Notes: generated from the sequence alone by a model not told the origin. A DNA stretch of 64,000 bases from Bacteroides sp. GM023 (GCF_014750685.1 NZ_JAAXGE010000003.1:248001-312000), one strand, 5' to 3'. Positions 17,744 to 24,763 are shown, counted from the first letter of the stretch. A program made the numbers and translations.

Positions 17744-18678
17744 AGATACTTATAACCGGAATCCACGGCTTTGTAGGAAGTAATCTTGTAAAAGTCATGG
17801 GACAGAATAATGAAATTTACGGTCTTGACATTGTTGCTCCTGAAAAGGAGGGTGTAGTTAAAACCTTTTCTTGGAACGACCTTGATGAAGATAAAGTTCC
17901 ACAAGTAGATGCAATTATTCACCTTGCCGGTAAGGCGCATGATTTGAAAAAAAAATCGGGGCCGGAGGTCTATTTTAAGATTAATACTGGGCTGACGCAG
18001 AAAATTTACGACTGGTTCCTTAAATCATCAGCCAGAAAGTTCATCTTTTTTTCGTCAGTAAAAGCCGCTGCCGATTTTGTTCCAGGTGATATTCTTACTG
18101 AGGATATTGTTCCCAATCCTGTGGGGCCTTATGGTAAGTCCAAGATTAAGGCCGAAGAGTATATCTTAACTCATCCCGCAACCGGTAAACAAGTTTATAT
18201 CCTGCGTCCCTGTATGATACACGGTCCCGGTAACAAAGGAAATCTAAATTTGCTTTATGGCGTGGTAAAAAGGGGGATACCTTGGCCACTGGGTACATTT
18301 GAGAACCGTCGTTGCTTTACTTCTATTGGTAATCTTTGCTTTGCCATCGAAGGGTTGCTCACCAAAGATGTCGCTTCGGGAATTTACAATATGGGAGATG
18401 ATGAGTCTTTGTCAACCAATGAGCTTATTGCAGTCATTTGCAATGCGCTGGGTAAGAAAACACACATCTGGCATCTACCTAAGGGGCTGATGAATGGTAT
18501 GGCGAAGGTGGGAGATGTGCTGCACCTGCCGCTGAACTCGGAGCGTTTGACAAAACTTACCGAAAACTATGTGGTAAGTAATGCTAAAATTAAAAAAGCA
18601 TTGGGTATAGATAAAATGCCCATTCGTGCCGAGGAGGGACTCGCACAAACCATTAAATCATTTGCAAATATAAAATAA
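17740..18678 (+). CDS. NAD-dependent sugar-nucleotide epimerase/reductase (WbpV-like)
   Basis: A 312-residue extended short-chain dehydrogenase. The glycine-rich NAD loop is GIHGFVGS (residues 7-14), LAGKAHDL follows, FFSSVKA supplies the catalytic Ser, and the active-site Tyr-Lys pair is YGKSK (about residue 130). Its position directly before a WecA/WbpL-like transferase matches the WbpV/WbpL pairing, in which the reductase forms UDP-QuiNAc or a related 6-deoxy amino sugar that the transferase then loads on the lipid carrier. That substrate is inference; a 4-epimerase is the alternative. It overlaps the upstream gene by 4 bp. Confidence 0.75.
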   Translation: MKILITGIHGFVGSNLVKVMGQNNEIYGLDIVAPEKEGVVKTFSWNDLDEDKVPQVDAIIHLAGKAHDLKKKSGPEVYFKINTGLTQKIYDWFLKSSARKFIFFSSVKAAADFVPGDILTEDIVPNPVGPYGKSKIKAEEYILTHPATGKQVYILRPCMIHGPGNKGNLNLLYGVVKRGIPWPLGTFENRRCFTSIGNLCFAIEGLLTKDVASGIYNMGDDESLSTNELIAVICNALGKKTHIWHLPKGLMNGMAKVGDVLHLPLNSERLTKLTENYVVSNAKIKKALGIDKMPIRAEEGLAQTIKSFANIK

Positions 18679-18680
18679 GC

Positions 18681-19670
18681 ATGGTCACATATCTGTTGAT
18701 AGCAGTGTTACTGCTTGTCCTTGAATTGGTCTATTTTAAGATTGCCGATAAGTTCAATATAATAGACAAACCCAATTTGCGTTCATCTCACAGTTCTATT
18801 GTGCTGCGTGGCGGAGGTATTATTTTCTTGTTTGGGGCCTGGCTTTATGCTGCTTTTTATGGTTTCACATGCCCTTGGTTCTTGCTGGGGCTCACTATGC
18901 TGGGTGGCATTAGCTTTGCCGATGACATCCATTCGGTACCCAACAAGTTTCGTTTGGTTGTGCAGTTCACCGCTATGATACTTATGTTTTATCAATGGGG
19001 GATTCTGCTGCCCGAATATTGGTGGATAGTTATCGTTGCGCTCATAGTATGTACCGGTATTATTAATGCATATAACTTCATGGACGGCATTAATGGTATT
19101 ACCGGCGCTTATTCATTGGCAGTATTGATTCCATTGTTGCTCTTAAATATGCAGGAGAAATACACCGATAACAATTTCATTATTGTGATTTTGCTGAGTG
19201 TGTTGGTGTTCTGTCTTTTCAACTTCCGCACTAAGGCAAAATGTTTTGCCGGTGATGTAGGTAGTGTCTCCATCGCATTTATTCTGCTCTATTTCCTGGG
19301 ATCTTATATTATAAAGAGCGAGAACTACTGGGCTATTCTGCTGTTGATGGTATATGGTGTGGATAGTGTGCTTACTATCTGCCACCGCATCATGCTACAC
19401 GAGAATATTGGTCAACCCCATCGCAAGCATGCTTATCAACTGATGGCTAATGAGCTGCATATTAAGCATGTGATAGTGTCCACCATTTACATGGCTTTGC
19501 AGTTGGTAATTTCTTTGGGTGCCATCTATCTGCCGGTAAACAAGTATCTGTATCTCGTAGTGGTATTGGTATTGCTGTGTGTAGCCTATATATTGTTCAA
19601 AAAGAAGTATTATCATTTGCACGAAGAGTATCTGCGTGCTAAAGCTGACGAAAAGAAAGATGGAAATTAA
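18681..19670 (+). CDS. WecA/WbpL-like polyprenyl-phosphate sugar-1-phosphate transferase
   Basis: A 329-residue integral membrane enzyme of the MraY/WecA superfamily that initiates repeat-unit synthesis by moving a HexNAc-1-phosphate onto undecaprenyl phosphate. It has about ten transmembrane segments. Signature motifs are LRGGG (about residue 51), FADDIHSVP (the Asp pair), NAYNFMDGINGI, FAGDVGSVS and the late loop HENIGQPHRKHAYQ, which carries the conserved His residues. It is 2 bp downstream of the reductase and overlaps WbuC by 11 bp. It is the only initiating transferase seen here, so it probably starts this capsule. Confidence 0.85.
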   Translation: MVTYLLIAVLLLVLELVYFKIADKFNIIDKPNLRSSHSSIVLRGGGIIFLFGAWLYAAFYGFTCPWFLLGLTMLGGISFADDIHSVPNKFRLVVQFTAMILMFYQWGILLPEYWWIVIVALIVCTGIINAYNFMDGINGITGAYSLAVLIPLLLLNMQEKYTDNNFIIVILLSVLVFCLFNFRTKAKCFAGDVGSVSIAFILLYFLGSYIIKSENYWAILLLMVYGVDSVLTICHRIMLHENIGQPHRKHAYQLMANELHIKHVIVSTIYMALQLVISLGAIYLPVNKYLYLVVVLVLLCVAYILFKKKYYHLHEEYLRAKADEKKDGN

Positions 19671-20055
19671 TGACAAATTGCTTGATGAATTATTGTCTCA
19701 GGCCGAAACTAATGAGAGACGCCGTGTCAATCTTGATTTGCGTAACGGCGATGGAGACACTTCACAACGTATGCTCAATGCCTTGCAACCGGGAACGCTT
19801 GTTCCTATTCATCGCCACACAACAACTAGTGAAACCGTAATTTTGCTTAGAGGCCATGTCACCGAACTTTTTTATAATGAAAAAGGAGTTGAATGTGGGC
19901 GCTATGAATTGAATATGGGAAAAGGTATTTACGGTGTTCAGGTTCCTGTCGGGATGTGGCACACGCTTGCCGTACATGAACCTTCCGTTATCATAGAGAT
20001 GAAAGATGGCGCTTATGTACCTATTACCATGGATGACATTTGGCAATACGAATAA
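19660..20055 (+). CDS. WbuC family cupin-fold protein
   Basis: A 131-residue small cupin protein. IHRHTTTSETVILLRG (about residues 50-65) supplies the metal-binding His-His-Glu cluster, and PVGMWHTLAVHEPS supplies the later His. WbuC proteins occur at the end of O-antigen and capsule loci that carry WbuB, but their biochemical role is not settled; a sugar-modifying or binding function is assumed. The start at 19660 overlaps the upstream gene by 11 bp; a longer reading from 19636 is possible but less likely. It is the last gene of the CPS operon before the terminator at 20104. Confidence 0.8.
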   Translation: MEINDKLLDELLSQAETNERRRVNLDLRNGDGDTSQRMLNALQPGTLVPIHRHTTTSETVILLRGHVTELFYNEKGVECGRYELNMGKGIYGVQVPVGMWHTLAVHEPSVIIEMKDGAYVPITMDDIWQYE

Positions 20056-20103
20056 ATCCAAACTTATTATTGGGAAAATTATAGTATGAGGCGAATGTTT
20101 AAT

Positions 20104-20148
20104 AAAAAAGAATGGCTGACAGAATTTTATTGTCAGCCATTCTTTTTT
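20104..20148. terminator. Bidirectional terminator closing the CPS operon
   Basis: A perfect 18-bp inverted repeat, core GAATGGCTGACA/TGTCAGCCATTC, surrounds a 9-nt loop and is flanked by A-runs on the left and T-runs on the right. It can serve the CPS operon on + and the convergent amidase gene on -. Confidence 0.9.
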
Positions 20149-20154
20149 ATTTGC

Positions 20155-20568
20155 TTATACTTGCGAATACTCTTTTGTACAGCTAAAACACGGACACCCT
20201 TTCATCGGATTCAAATCACGATGCCCCACAATCAACGCTTTCGGAAACTGTCTCCTTAACTCACGCAATAAAGCGAGCAGTGTTCCTCGTTGTGCCAATG
20301 TACGAGTATCCTTCGGCTTTCCCTCCGCATCCAATCCACCCTCATAGCAAACACCTATCGAGTGAGCATTATGATTCCGGCAATGTGCCCCGACCTTCTC
20401 AATAGAACGTCCCCTGTGGATTTCCCCATCCCGTGTGATATAAAAATGGTAACCGATGTCACGGAAGCCACGGTGATGGATGTGATCCAGGCGACAGGCT
20501 TCCGCCGAAAGGGATTTCCCTTCCGGCGTGGCACTGCAATGAATGATAATCAGTGTAATAGTCCTCAT
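20155..20568 (-). CDS. N-acetylmuramoyl-L-alanine amidase (T7 lysozyme type)
   Basis: A 137-residue peptidoglycan amidase of the Amidase_2/PGRP fold, similar in size to T7 lysozyme. Zinc-ligand motifs are IIHCSATP at the start and VGHRDLNPMKGCPCF near the C-terminus; HHRGFRDIGYHFYI and HNAHSIGVCYEGG are further conserved blocks. The start at 20568 (MRTITLIII) is preferred over one at 20607, which would overlap the smalltalk gene. No signal peptide is visible, as usual for phage-type endolysins. It sits 4 bp after the smalltalk gene and with it belongs to the conserved module next to Bacteroides CPS loci. Its role there is unknown. Confidence 0.9.
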   Translation of the reverse strand: MRTITLIIIHCSATPEGKSLSAEACRLDHIHHRGFRDIGYHFYITRDGEIHRGRSIEKVGAHCRNHNAHSIGVCYEGGLDAEGKPKDTRTLAQRGTLLALLRELRRQFPKALIVGHRDLNPMKGCPCFSCTKEYSQV

Positions 20569-20572
20569 CAGC

Positions 20573-20695
20573 CTACATACAACTTTGTACACCGAGCAAC
20601 CCGCCAATGGCGGTAGCTACAGTAATGATGACTTTGAGAACGAAGCTCCATACAGAGCGGGGAGATTTGGGAGATTGTGACGATGAATTGCTCAT
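20573..20695 (-). CDS. Smalltalk family small protein
   Basis: Forty codons read MSNSSSQSPKSPRSVWSFVL and then a hydrophobic helix VIITVATAIGGLLGVQSC. The polar N-terminus plus a single membrane helix matches the small 'smalltalk' proteins found beside amidases at Bacteroides CPS loci. The Cys near the C-terminus does not act as a lipobox because almost nothing follows it. It lies 4 bp upstream of the amidase, so an accessory role such as a holin-like or membrane partner is conceivable but untested. Confidence 0.75.
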   Translation of the reverse strand: MSNSSSQSPKSPRSVWSFVLKVIITVATAIGGLLGVQSCM

Positions 20696-20735
20696 AAAAC
20701 TACATTTTTAGTGATAAGATAATAAGAATTTAAAA

Positions 20736-20764
20736 GTAAGTCCTTCCTTAAATGAAGGACTTAC
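20736..20764 (-). terminator. Terminator downstream of the HU-like gene
   Basis: An 11-bp perfect stem, GTAAGTCCTTC/GAAGGACTTAC, with a 7-nt loop lies just past the HU-like stop. Read on the minus strand it is followed by a U-rich stretch. Confidence 0.8.
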
Positions 20765-20784
20765 GCATAGATAGAGGCGGGGGA

Positions 20785-21276
20785 TTAAGCTGCCGGGTCA
20801 GGAGTCTCTCCGCCATCATCCGGGTTCGGGTCAGGCGTATTGCCCGAATCGGAACCACCGCCACCGGAAGTGGTAGGCTTCTGATACTCCGCCTGCTGTC
20901 TTAGTTGGCTGTCGAGCCTCAGGTTGGTCGTTGACAGATTGCCGGTGGCACGTGCCTTGAGCTTCATACCGGTGATATTCTTCTCCAGCGAGAATTCTTC
21001 CAACGTTTCAGCAGCCTTGCTGCGGATACCTACACCGAAAATGGCAAGGTCGTCAATTTTCACGCATTTGCCGTCGAGCAGCAACTCCTTGATGCAGTCT
21101 ACCATATCGGTGAGCACACCCTTGATGACACCGCCGGAATACGGTGAATTGTGCTTCGACATATGTTCGGCAAGCTTGGCCAAATCATACGTCTCATCGC
21201 TTACCGCACGGGCGAACCACTTTCCCGCATTCAAGCCTTTCTGTTGCTGGTTCTGATAAATTTTGTAACGAATCAT
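20785..21276 (-). CDS. HU-like DNA-binding protein with acidic Gly/Pro/Asp tail
   Basis: A 163-residue member of the Bacteroides histone-like group. The first 120 residues hold the HU/IHF-like fold (KGVLTDMVDCIKELL, KIDDLAIFGVGIRS). The last 30 or so form a low-complexity tail rich in Gly, Ser, Asp and Pro, probably disordered. The start at 21276 (MIRYKIY) gives the family's usual length and lies downstream of a TATATTTG -7 box at 21338-21345. It is divergent from the DUF4248 gene, and a row of CGGTTAT motifs lies between their promoters. It belongs to the CPS-flanking module; whether it regulates the capsule is unknown. Confidence 0.85.
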   Translation of the reverse strand: MIRYKIYQNQQQKGLNAGKWFARAVSDETYDLAKLAEHMSKHNSPYSGGVIKGVLTDMVDCIKELLLDGKCVKIDDLAIFGVGIRSKAAETLEEFSLEKNITGMKLKARATGNLSTTNLRLDSQLRQQAEYQKPTTSGGGGSDSGNTPDPNPDDGGETPDPAA

Positions 21277-21337
21277 AAAACAATAAATTAATGGGTTATA
21301 CATGGTGTCTCCGGGATTCTTTCCCCTTTTGACGATA

Positions 21338-21345
21338 CAAATATA
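21338..21345 (-). promoter_or_regulatory. -7 box for the HU-like gene
   Basis: CAAATATA on the + strand reads TATATTTG on the minus strand, matching the Bacteroides TAnnTTTG -7 element about 62 bp upstream of the HU start. The -33 element is weak. Confidence 0.55.
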
Positions 21346-21366
21346 CAACCCCGGAATACCGGAAAA

Positions 21367-21424
21367 TCGGTTATGTACCGTTATGCTCATACCTTGTCGG
21401 TTATATGCAATTAGAGTCGGTTAT
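21367..21424. repeat. Four CGGTTAT-like motifs at 10/20/20 bp spacing
   Basis: Copies are at 21368 (CGGTTAT), 21378 (CCGTTAT), 21398 (CGGTTAT) and 21418 (CGGTTAT), all in the same orientation. They lie on one helical face between the divergent HU-like and DUF4248 promoters, so they look like an operator array. Confidence 0.55.
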
Positions 21425-21437
21425 TCAAAGGAAAATC

Positions 21438-21469
21438 GTTGGGTATGTGGATATATTTTGTTACTTTTG
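21438..21469 (+). promoter_or_regulatory. Promoter of the DUF4248 gene
   Basis: GTTG at 21438-21441, a 20-bp spacer and TACTTTTG at 21462-21469 match the Bacteroides -33/-7 consensus. The DUF4248 start follows 27 bp later. Confidence 0.75.
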
Positions 21470-21496
21470 TGACAGTAAATCAGAAACTTATCCATC

Positions 21497-21715
21497 ATGA
21501 AAGAATTCAGAATACGTGCGTATGGACGCATGGAGCTGGCACAACTCTATTCTCCCGAACTTACCGATATTGCCGCTTACCGGAAAATGAAAAAATGGAT
21601 CGCACGCTGTCCCGGACTTTTACAACGCTTGTATGATTTGGGCTATCAACCGGAGCGGCGCTCTTTCACACCGTTGGAAGTGAGGGTGATTGTGGATGCG
21701 TTGGGCGAGCCTTAG
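21497..21715 (+). CDS. DUF4248 domain protein
   Basis: A basic 72-residue protein with the DUF4248 pattern: RAYGRMELAQLYSPELT, then AYRKMKKWIARCPGL, then QRLYDLGYQP and FTPLEVRVIVDALGEP. The family is confined to Bacteroidetes and is characteristically encoded next to CPS loci and the BT4734/DUF3987 genes. Its helical, basic nature would suit nucleic acid binding, but its function is unknown. It has its own promoter (21438-21469), is divergent from the HU-like gene and is followed by a large palindrome at 21742-21814. Confidence 0.85.
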   Translation: MKEFRIRAYGRMELAQLYSPELTDIAAYRKMKKWIARCPGLLQRLYDLGYQPERRSFTPLEVRVIVDALGEP

Positions 21716-21741
21716 AAGGGCTGTATCTTACAAGTGCTAAG

Positions 21742-21814
21742 GCTGCGTTTTACGAGTGCTAAAGCGACGCTTTAGAGGACGTAAAGCTAAGCTTTAGCAC
21801 TCGTAAAGCGCAGC
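21742..21814. repeat. Large imperfect palindrome between convergent genes
   Basis: A 24-nt arm at 21742-21765 (beginning GCTGCGTTTTACGAGTGC) pairs with 21791-21814, with one mismatch. CTGTATC at 21721 and GATACAG at 21819 extend the symmetry, and the centre contains smaller hairpins such as CTAAAGCGACGCTTTAG. It probably acts as a terminator for the converging DUF4248 and DUF3987 transcripts, but is unusually elaborate. Confidence 0.65.
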
Positions 21815-21829
21815 TTTGATACAGACAAA

Positions 21830-21859
21830 TCACTGCGTTGTTCGAGTCACTGCGTTGTT
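21830..21859 (+). repeat. 13-bp direct repeat
   Basis: TCACTGCGTTGTT occurs at 21830-21842 and again at 21847-21859, with a 17-bp period, in the non-coding stretch between the palindrome and the CA-rich tract. Confidence 0.5.
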
Positions 21860-21903
21860 AATAACGGGCAGGTACAGAAGGTACACTTTTCCAGGCCTTC
21901 CTT

Positions 21904-21980
21904 ACACACACACACATGCGCATACACATGCGAGCATACATACGCACACACACATACGCACGTATTCACGCGCGCGTATA
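21904..21980. repeat. Alternating purine-pyrimidine (CA/CG-rich) tract
   Basis: Runs of ACACACAC, ATGCGCATACACATGCG, ACGCACACACACATACGCACG and ACGCGCGCGTATA overlap the 3' end of the DUF3987 gene. Alternating sequences of this kind favour left-handed Z-DNA and replication slippage. Confidence 0.6.
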
Positions 21981-23789
21981 AGTCCCTTTGCCATCTATAT
22001 TAATAAAAACCCCGTTTTGGGTCAGTCGTTTCAGCCAGGTGAGTGCGGTGTTTTCCTTGATTTCCATGTCGGCAGCCTGCTGGCGTACTTGTGCACGGGT
22101 AAATGTTGTTCCCAGTTTGTTGAAGAAGAAATCCTGGTCGGCGTTCATCCGGTGGCTGATTTTCGTAGTAGGAAGGAAAGACAGGATATGCGTGGCATGG
22201 CAGTAGAGAGGCTTCGCAAGTTGAAGCACAGCTTTAAAGTCATCGGGAGTAATGATTACATCCCAGCGGGTGATGATGCCGTCGTTGATGTTGTCGGCAG
22301 GAATCGCCTTGTCCGGAGTCAGATAGGGGTTGGGAGATGTTTTGAACTGGTAGGGGTGAGGACTTTCGAGTGCACGCAGTACGGCTACTTCCGCCATGAT
22401 ACGGCATATGTTGACACCCAGGCGGGCTACGAAACTGTACATCTCGTTGCCGTTGGCTATGCTCGAACGGGAGAACAGGTCGGAAAAGAGGGTGTCGAAT
22501 TCCTGTTTCTGTTCCTTCGTGAGCCGGAGTGTGTGGAGTCCGTGGGCTTTCAATTCATCCAGTTTCTGTTTCCATTCCAGGCCTATGGAAATAAAGACTT
22601 CTTCCAGATTTGTCTCATCCTCGGAAAACTGGCTTACCCATCTCCAGATACCGGGCATGTAGTAGAACAACTGGCGGGAGAAAAGCCCGTTTTCTGCTGA
22701 TGGGATGAGGGCTTTTACTTGTCCTGGTGTCCCTGAAATCAGGACGGAAAGATAGCTCTTTTTTACTTCCCGGTATTCCCGGTCGGTGCGGCGGTTGTAA
22801 GACAGGCGGTCATGGTCGAAGGCTTTGCGGAGGGTGTCGCTCCAGTGACCGTAATCCGAACCTATGGCGGTGGACAGGGTGTCTGCTTCGGCTTCAAAGA
22901 TAAGTCCTGTTCCGTTGGCGTCCATGATGTTTTGCAGAATGCCCGTGCCGGTATTGTTGCCCGAGATGAGGAACATTCTGTCGGCGGGCATTTGCGGGGC
23001 TTCCATAGTAGCCCGTTCTTTGCCCATCGCGTCGTAGGCGGCTTTCTCTTTTTTATAAACTTTCATTTCTGCCGCAACTTCTGCACGGAGCTGGTCGTGG
23101 ATGGGTTCTACGAGTTGCCGGATGTGCGCAAGGGCATGCTTGCCGGAAGCGGAAGGGGCAATGAAGAAGCTTTGCATGCAGGGGGACTGGAATTCACCAC
23201 CATAAGGGCATCGTACGTATCGTTCCATACTCGAACCCAAAGTTGTCAATGTTCCCAGTAATAGGGCGTCGTGCTGTACTGCGGTGCTTCCGTAGCTCAT
23301 GATACGTTGCAGGAGTTCCGGCCAGTCGGCTTCGGGGAAAGTGGGCAACGGGTGTTTCGGTTCGCTGCCAGGCAGCAATTCTTCTTCTCCTTCTTCGTAC
23401 ATTTCGTCATTTCTCGCCTTATTATACGCGCACGTGTGTGTGAAAAAAATGTGCGGTGTACCTGCTGTACCTCTTGTACCTGCCGGGCTGTTCATAACTT
23501 CGTCTTTGCGGATGGTGACTCCTGCGGTTTCGGCGAGGTGGAACACTGTGCCTAGATGTATGTCGCCATGTTTCGTGGTGAGTGCGTTGGAGAATACCCT
23601 GTCGGCTTGTTCACGTTGATATTTGGCGGACATGCGGCAGAGACGGTGAAAATAGTCGCGCCCGGCTTCGCCGCAATCTGTGGCGATGGCAAATGCCAGT
23701 TGTACGTACTCGATGTAAGTCGGGGCGATATCCGCTCCTGCCGCTTCGACTGTCTCGGTGAGGTGGCGTAGTGATTCAATGTCGTTCAT
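21966..23789 (-). CDS. DUF3987 protein, helicase/ATPase-like
   Basis: A 607-residue protein. The N-terminal 110 residues resemble a primase-associated helical region (YIEYVQLAFAIATDCG). The DUF3987 core includes FFIAPSASGKHALAHI (about residues 210-225), a P-loop-like sequence in which the Thr/Ser after GK is His, and LLGTLTTLGSSMERYV before it. A winged-helix-like C-terminus (TRAQVRQQAADMEI, ALTWLKRLTQNG) follows. Relatives are often fused to, or encoded after, a VirE-N/primase-like protein, here the BT4734 gene 29 bp upstream. Replication or mobile-element origin is likely, but the role beside CPS loci is unknown. Confidence 0.8.
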   Translation of the reverse strand: MNDIESLRHLTETVEAAGADIAPTYIEYVQLAFAIATDCGEAGRDYFHRLCRMSAKYQREQADRVFSNALTTKHGDIHLGTVFHLAETAGVTIRKDEVMNSPAGTRGTAGTPHIFFTHTCAYNKARNDEMYEEGEEELLPGSEPKHPLPTFPEADWPELLQRIMSYGSTAVQHDALLLGTLTTLGSSMERYVRCPYGGEFQSPCMQSFFIAPSASGKHALAHIRQLVEPIHDQLRAEVAAEMKVYKKEKAAYDAMGKERATMEAPQMPADRMFLISGNNTGTGILQNIMDANGTGLIFEAEADTLSTAIGSDYGHWSDTLRKAFDHDRLSYNRRTDREYREVKKSYLSVLISGTPGQVKALIPSAENGLFSRQLFYYMPGIWRWVSQFSEDETNLEEVFISIGLEWKQKLDELKAHGLHTLRLTKEQKQEFDTLFSDLFSRSSIANGNEMYSFVARLGVNICRIMAEVAVLRALESPHPYQFKTSPNPYLTPDKAIPADNINDGIITRWDVIITPDDFKAVLQLAKPLYCHATHILSFLPTTKISHRMNADQDFFFNKLGTTFTRAQVRQQAADMEIKENTALTWLKRLTQNGVFINIDGKGTYTRA

Positions 23790-23818
23790 TTTTCTTGGAT
23801 TGGGAATTATAGATTATA

Positions 23819-24445
23819 TCAGATGTTTCTGAACAAAGCTTCGGGGTCGTGGCTGAGGAAACAGGCTCTTACCAGGTCTTTTCCCGAACCGTCCACGCCT
23901 TTGGCAGTTGTCCGGGCAGCGATGTCCGTTGCCGTGGTGTAGGCCATTTCGACATATTGCATGGCTCTGTGGATGCTTTCTGTGACATTCTGTATCTCGT
24001 CTGCCGGAAATGGCGTGCCGCTCGGGACGAATGCTTTCACGCCCCGACCGCTCGGACTGATATAGGCAAGCACGGGGCAGAGGAAGGGATCGTCGAACAG
24101 GGTGCGGCGCATTCCGGCGGCTTCTTCGTAGGAGTCGAGATGGTCTACATCTATCACTATCAGCCGTGAGGGAGATACGAAACACTTGCTGGCGCGGCGG
24201 GTGAATGTGCCGCAGGGAGTCACGTAGGGCAGGAGTGTGGTTTTTGCCGTTCGTATATCCGGGGCGTTGTGTACCTGTTCGGTCAGGAGCCTGAGGTCTT
24301 CGTTGCAGGTAATCATCTGGAAAACCTGTTCTACGGAGACTTCGCAGAAGGGGAGAAGGGTGGCGGGAGTGACGATACGTCCTCGTTCGTCTCTGACAGG
24401 CGCGATGGGTGGCATGAAATAGGACATTCTGTAATTGTTTGACAT
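23819..24445 (-). CDS. BT4734/BF3469 family protein (VirE N-terminal, primase-like)
   Basis: A 208-residue protein of the VirE-N family. LIVIDVDHLDS (about residues 91-101) and YISPSGRGVKAFVPSG (about residues 126-141) resemble motifs I and II of archaeo-eukaryotic primases (hhhDhD and SGxGxH), but with Lys where the catalytic His is expected. The order primase-like then helicase-like, with a 29-bp gap, suggests a two-gene replication cassette. The start at 24445 is the first of several; MSYFMPP at 24427 is an alternative. It is divergent from the small-ORF unit whose promoter begins at 24451. Confidence 0.8.
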   Translation of the reverse strand: MSNNYRMSYFMPPIAPVRDERGRIVTPATLLPFCEVSVEQVFQMITCNEDLRLLTEQVHNAPDIRTAKTTLLPYVTPCGTFTRRASKCFVSPSRLIVIDVDHLDSYEEAAGMRRTLFDDPFLCPVLAYISPSGRGVKAFVPSGTPFPADEIQNVTESIHRAMQYVEMAYTTATDIAARTTAKGVDGSGKDLVRACFLSHDPEALFRNI

Positions 24446-24450
24446 ATTGT

Positions 24451-24482
24451 TTTGCTGTAATAAGTTTAAATTTTTACCTTTG
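24451..24482 (+). promoter_or_regulatory. Consensus promoter for the small-ORF unit
   Basis: TTTG at 24451-24454, a 20-bp spacer and TACCTTTG at 24475-24482 fit the Bacteroides sigma factor consensus very well. The predicted transcript has a leader of about 120 nt before the first small ORF. Confidence 0.8.
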
Positions 24483-24610
24483 CGGAAAAATACAAATGTG
24501 CTTCAAAACACGGCGTAAAATTAGCAAAGACAAAATAAACATCATCCCGACATACGGGATGAAAGTTGAAATAATTAATTGTTATGGTGTATTTTTAACA
24601 ATAAATAAGT

Positions 24611-24763
24611 ATGAAGAAAGAAAAAGCATGTTATGAAAATTTGGGCGCTTGCATTTCGGAGTTGCAAGACCGTTTGGACTTGAAGAATCCTGAAGTGTAT
24701 AAGGCAATAAACATCGGCCATTCTACCTATAATAATGTAAAAAAGGGATGGATGGCAGATTGA
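24611..24763 (+). CDS. Small unidentified protein (50 aa)
   Basis: Fifty codons beginning MKKEKACYENLGACISELQD and ending KKGWMAD. I do not recognise the family. The sequence is mostly polar and helical, with two Cys near the N-terminus. It sits about 120 nt downstream of a consensus promoter. Near its end the codons GTA-AAA-AAG form the slippery heptamer A_AAA_AAG (24739-24745); slipping back one base there would fuse it to the next small ORF, which lies in the -1 frame. It may therefore be the first half of a single protein of about 95 residues. Confidence 0.5.
   Translation: MKKEKACYENLGACISELQDRLDLKNPEVYKAINIGHSTYNNVKKGWMAD

Noticed and set aside
1..20055. Invertible promoter or recombinase typical of Bacteroides CPS loci
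   Set aside because: No tyrosine recombinase gene or pair of long inverted repeats was seen; the operon start is outside the window.
21816..22700. Long + strand reading frame of about 294 codons with a His/Thr-rich start
   Set aside because: It lies antisense to the DUF3987 gene, and its His/Thr repeat is just the CA tract translated. No family features.
22812..23619. Several + strand frames rich in Cys, Gly and Phe
   Set aside because: All lie inside the minus-strand DUF3987 coding region and lack promoter or homology signals.
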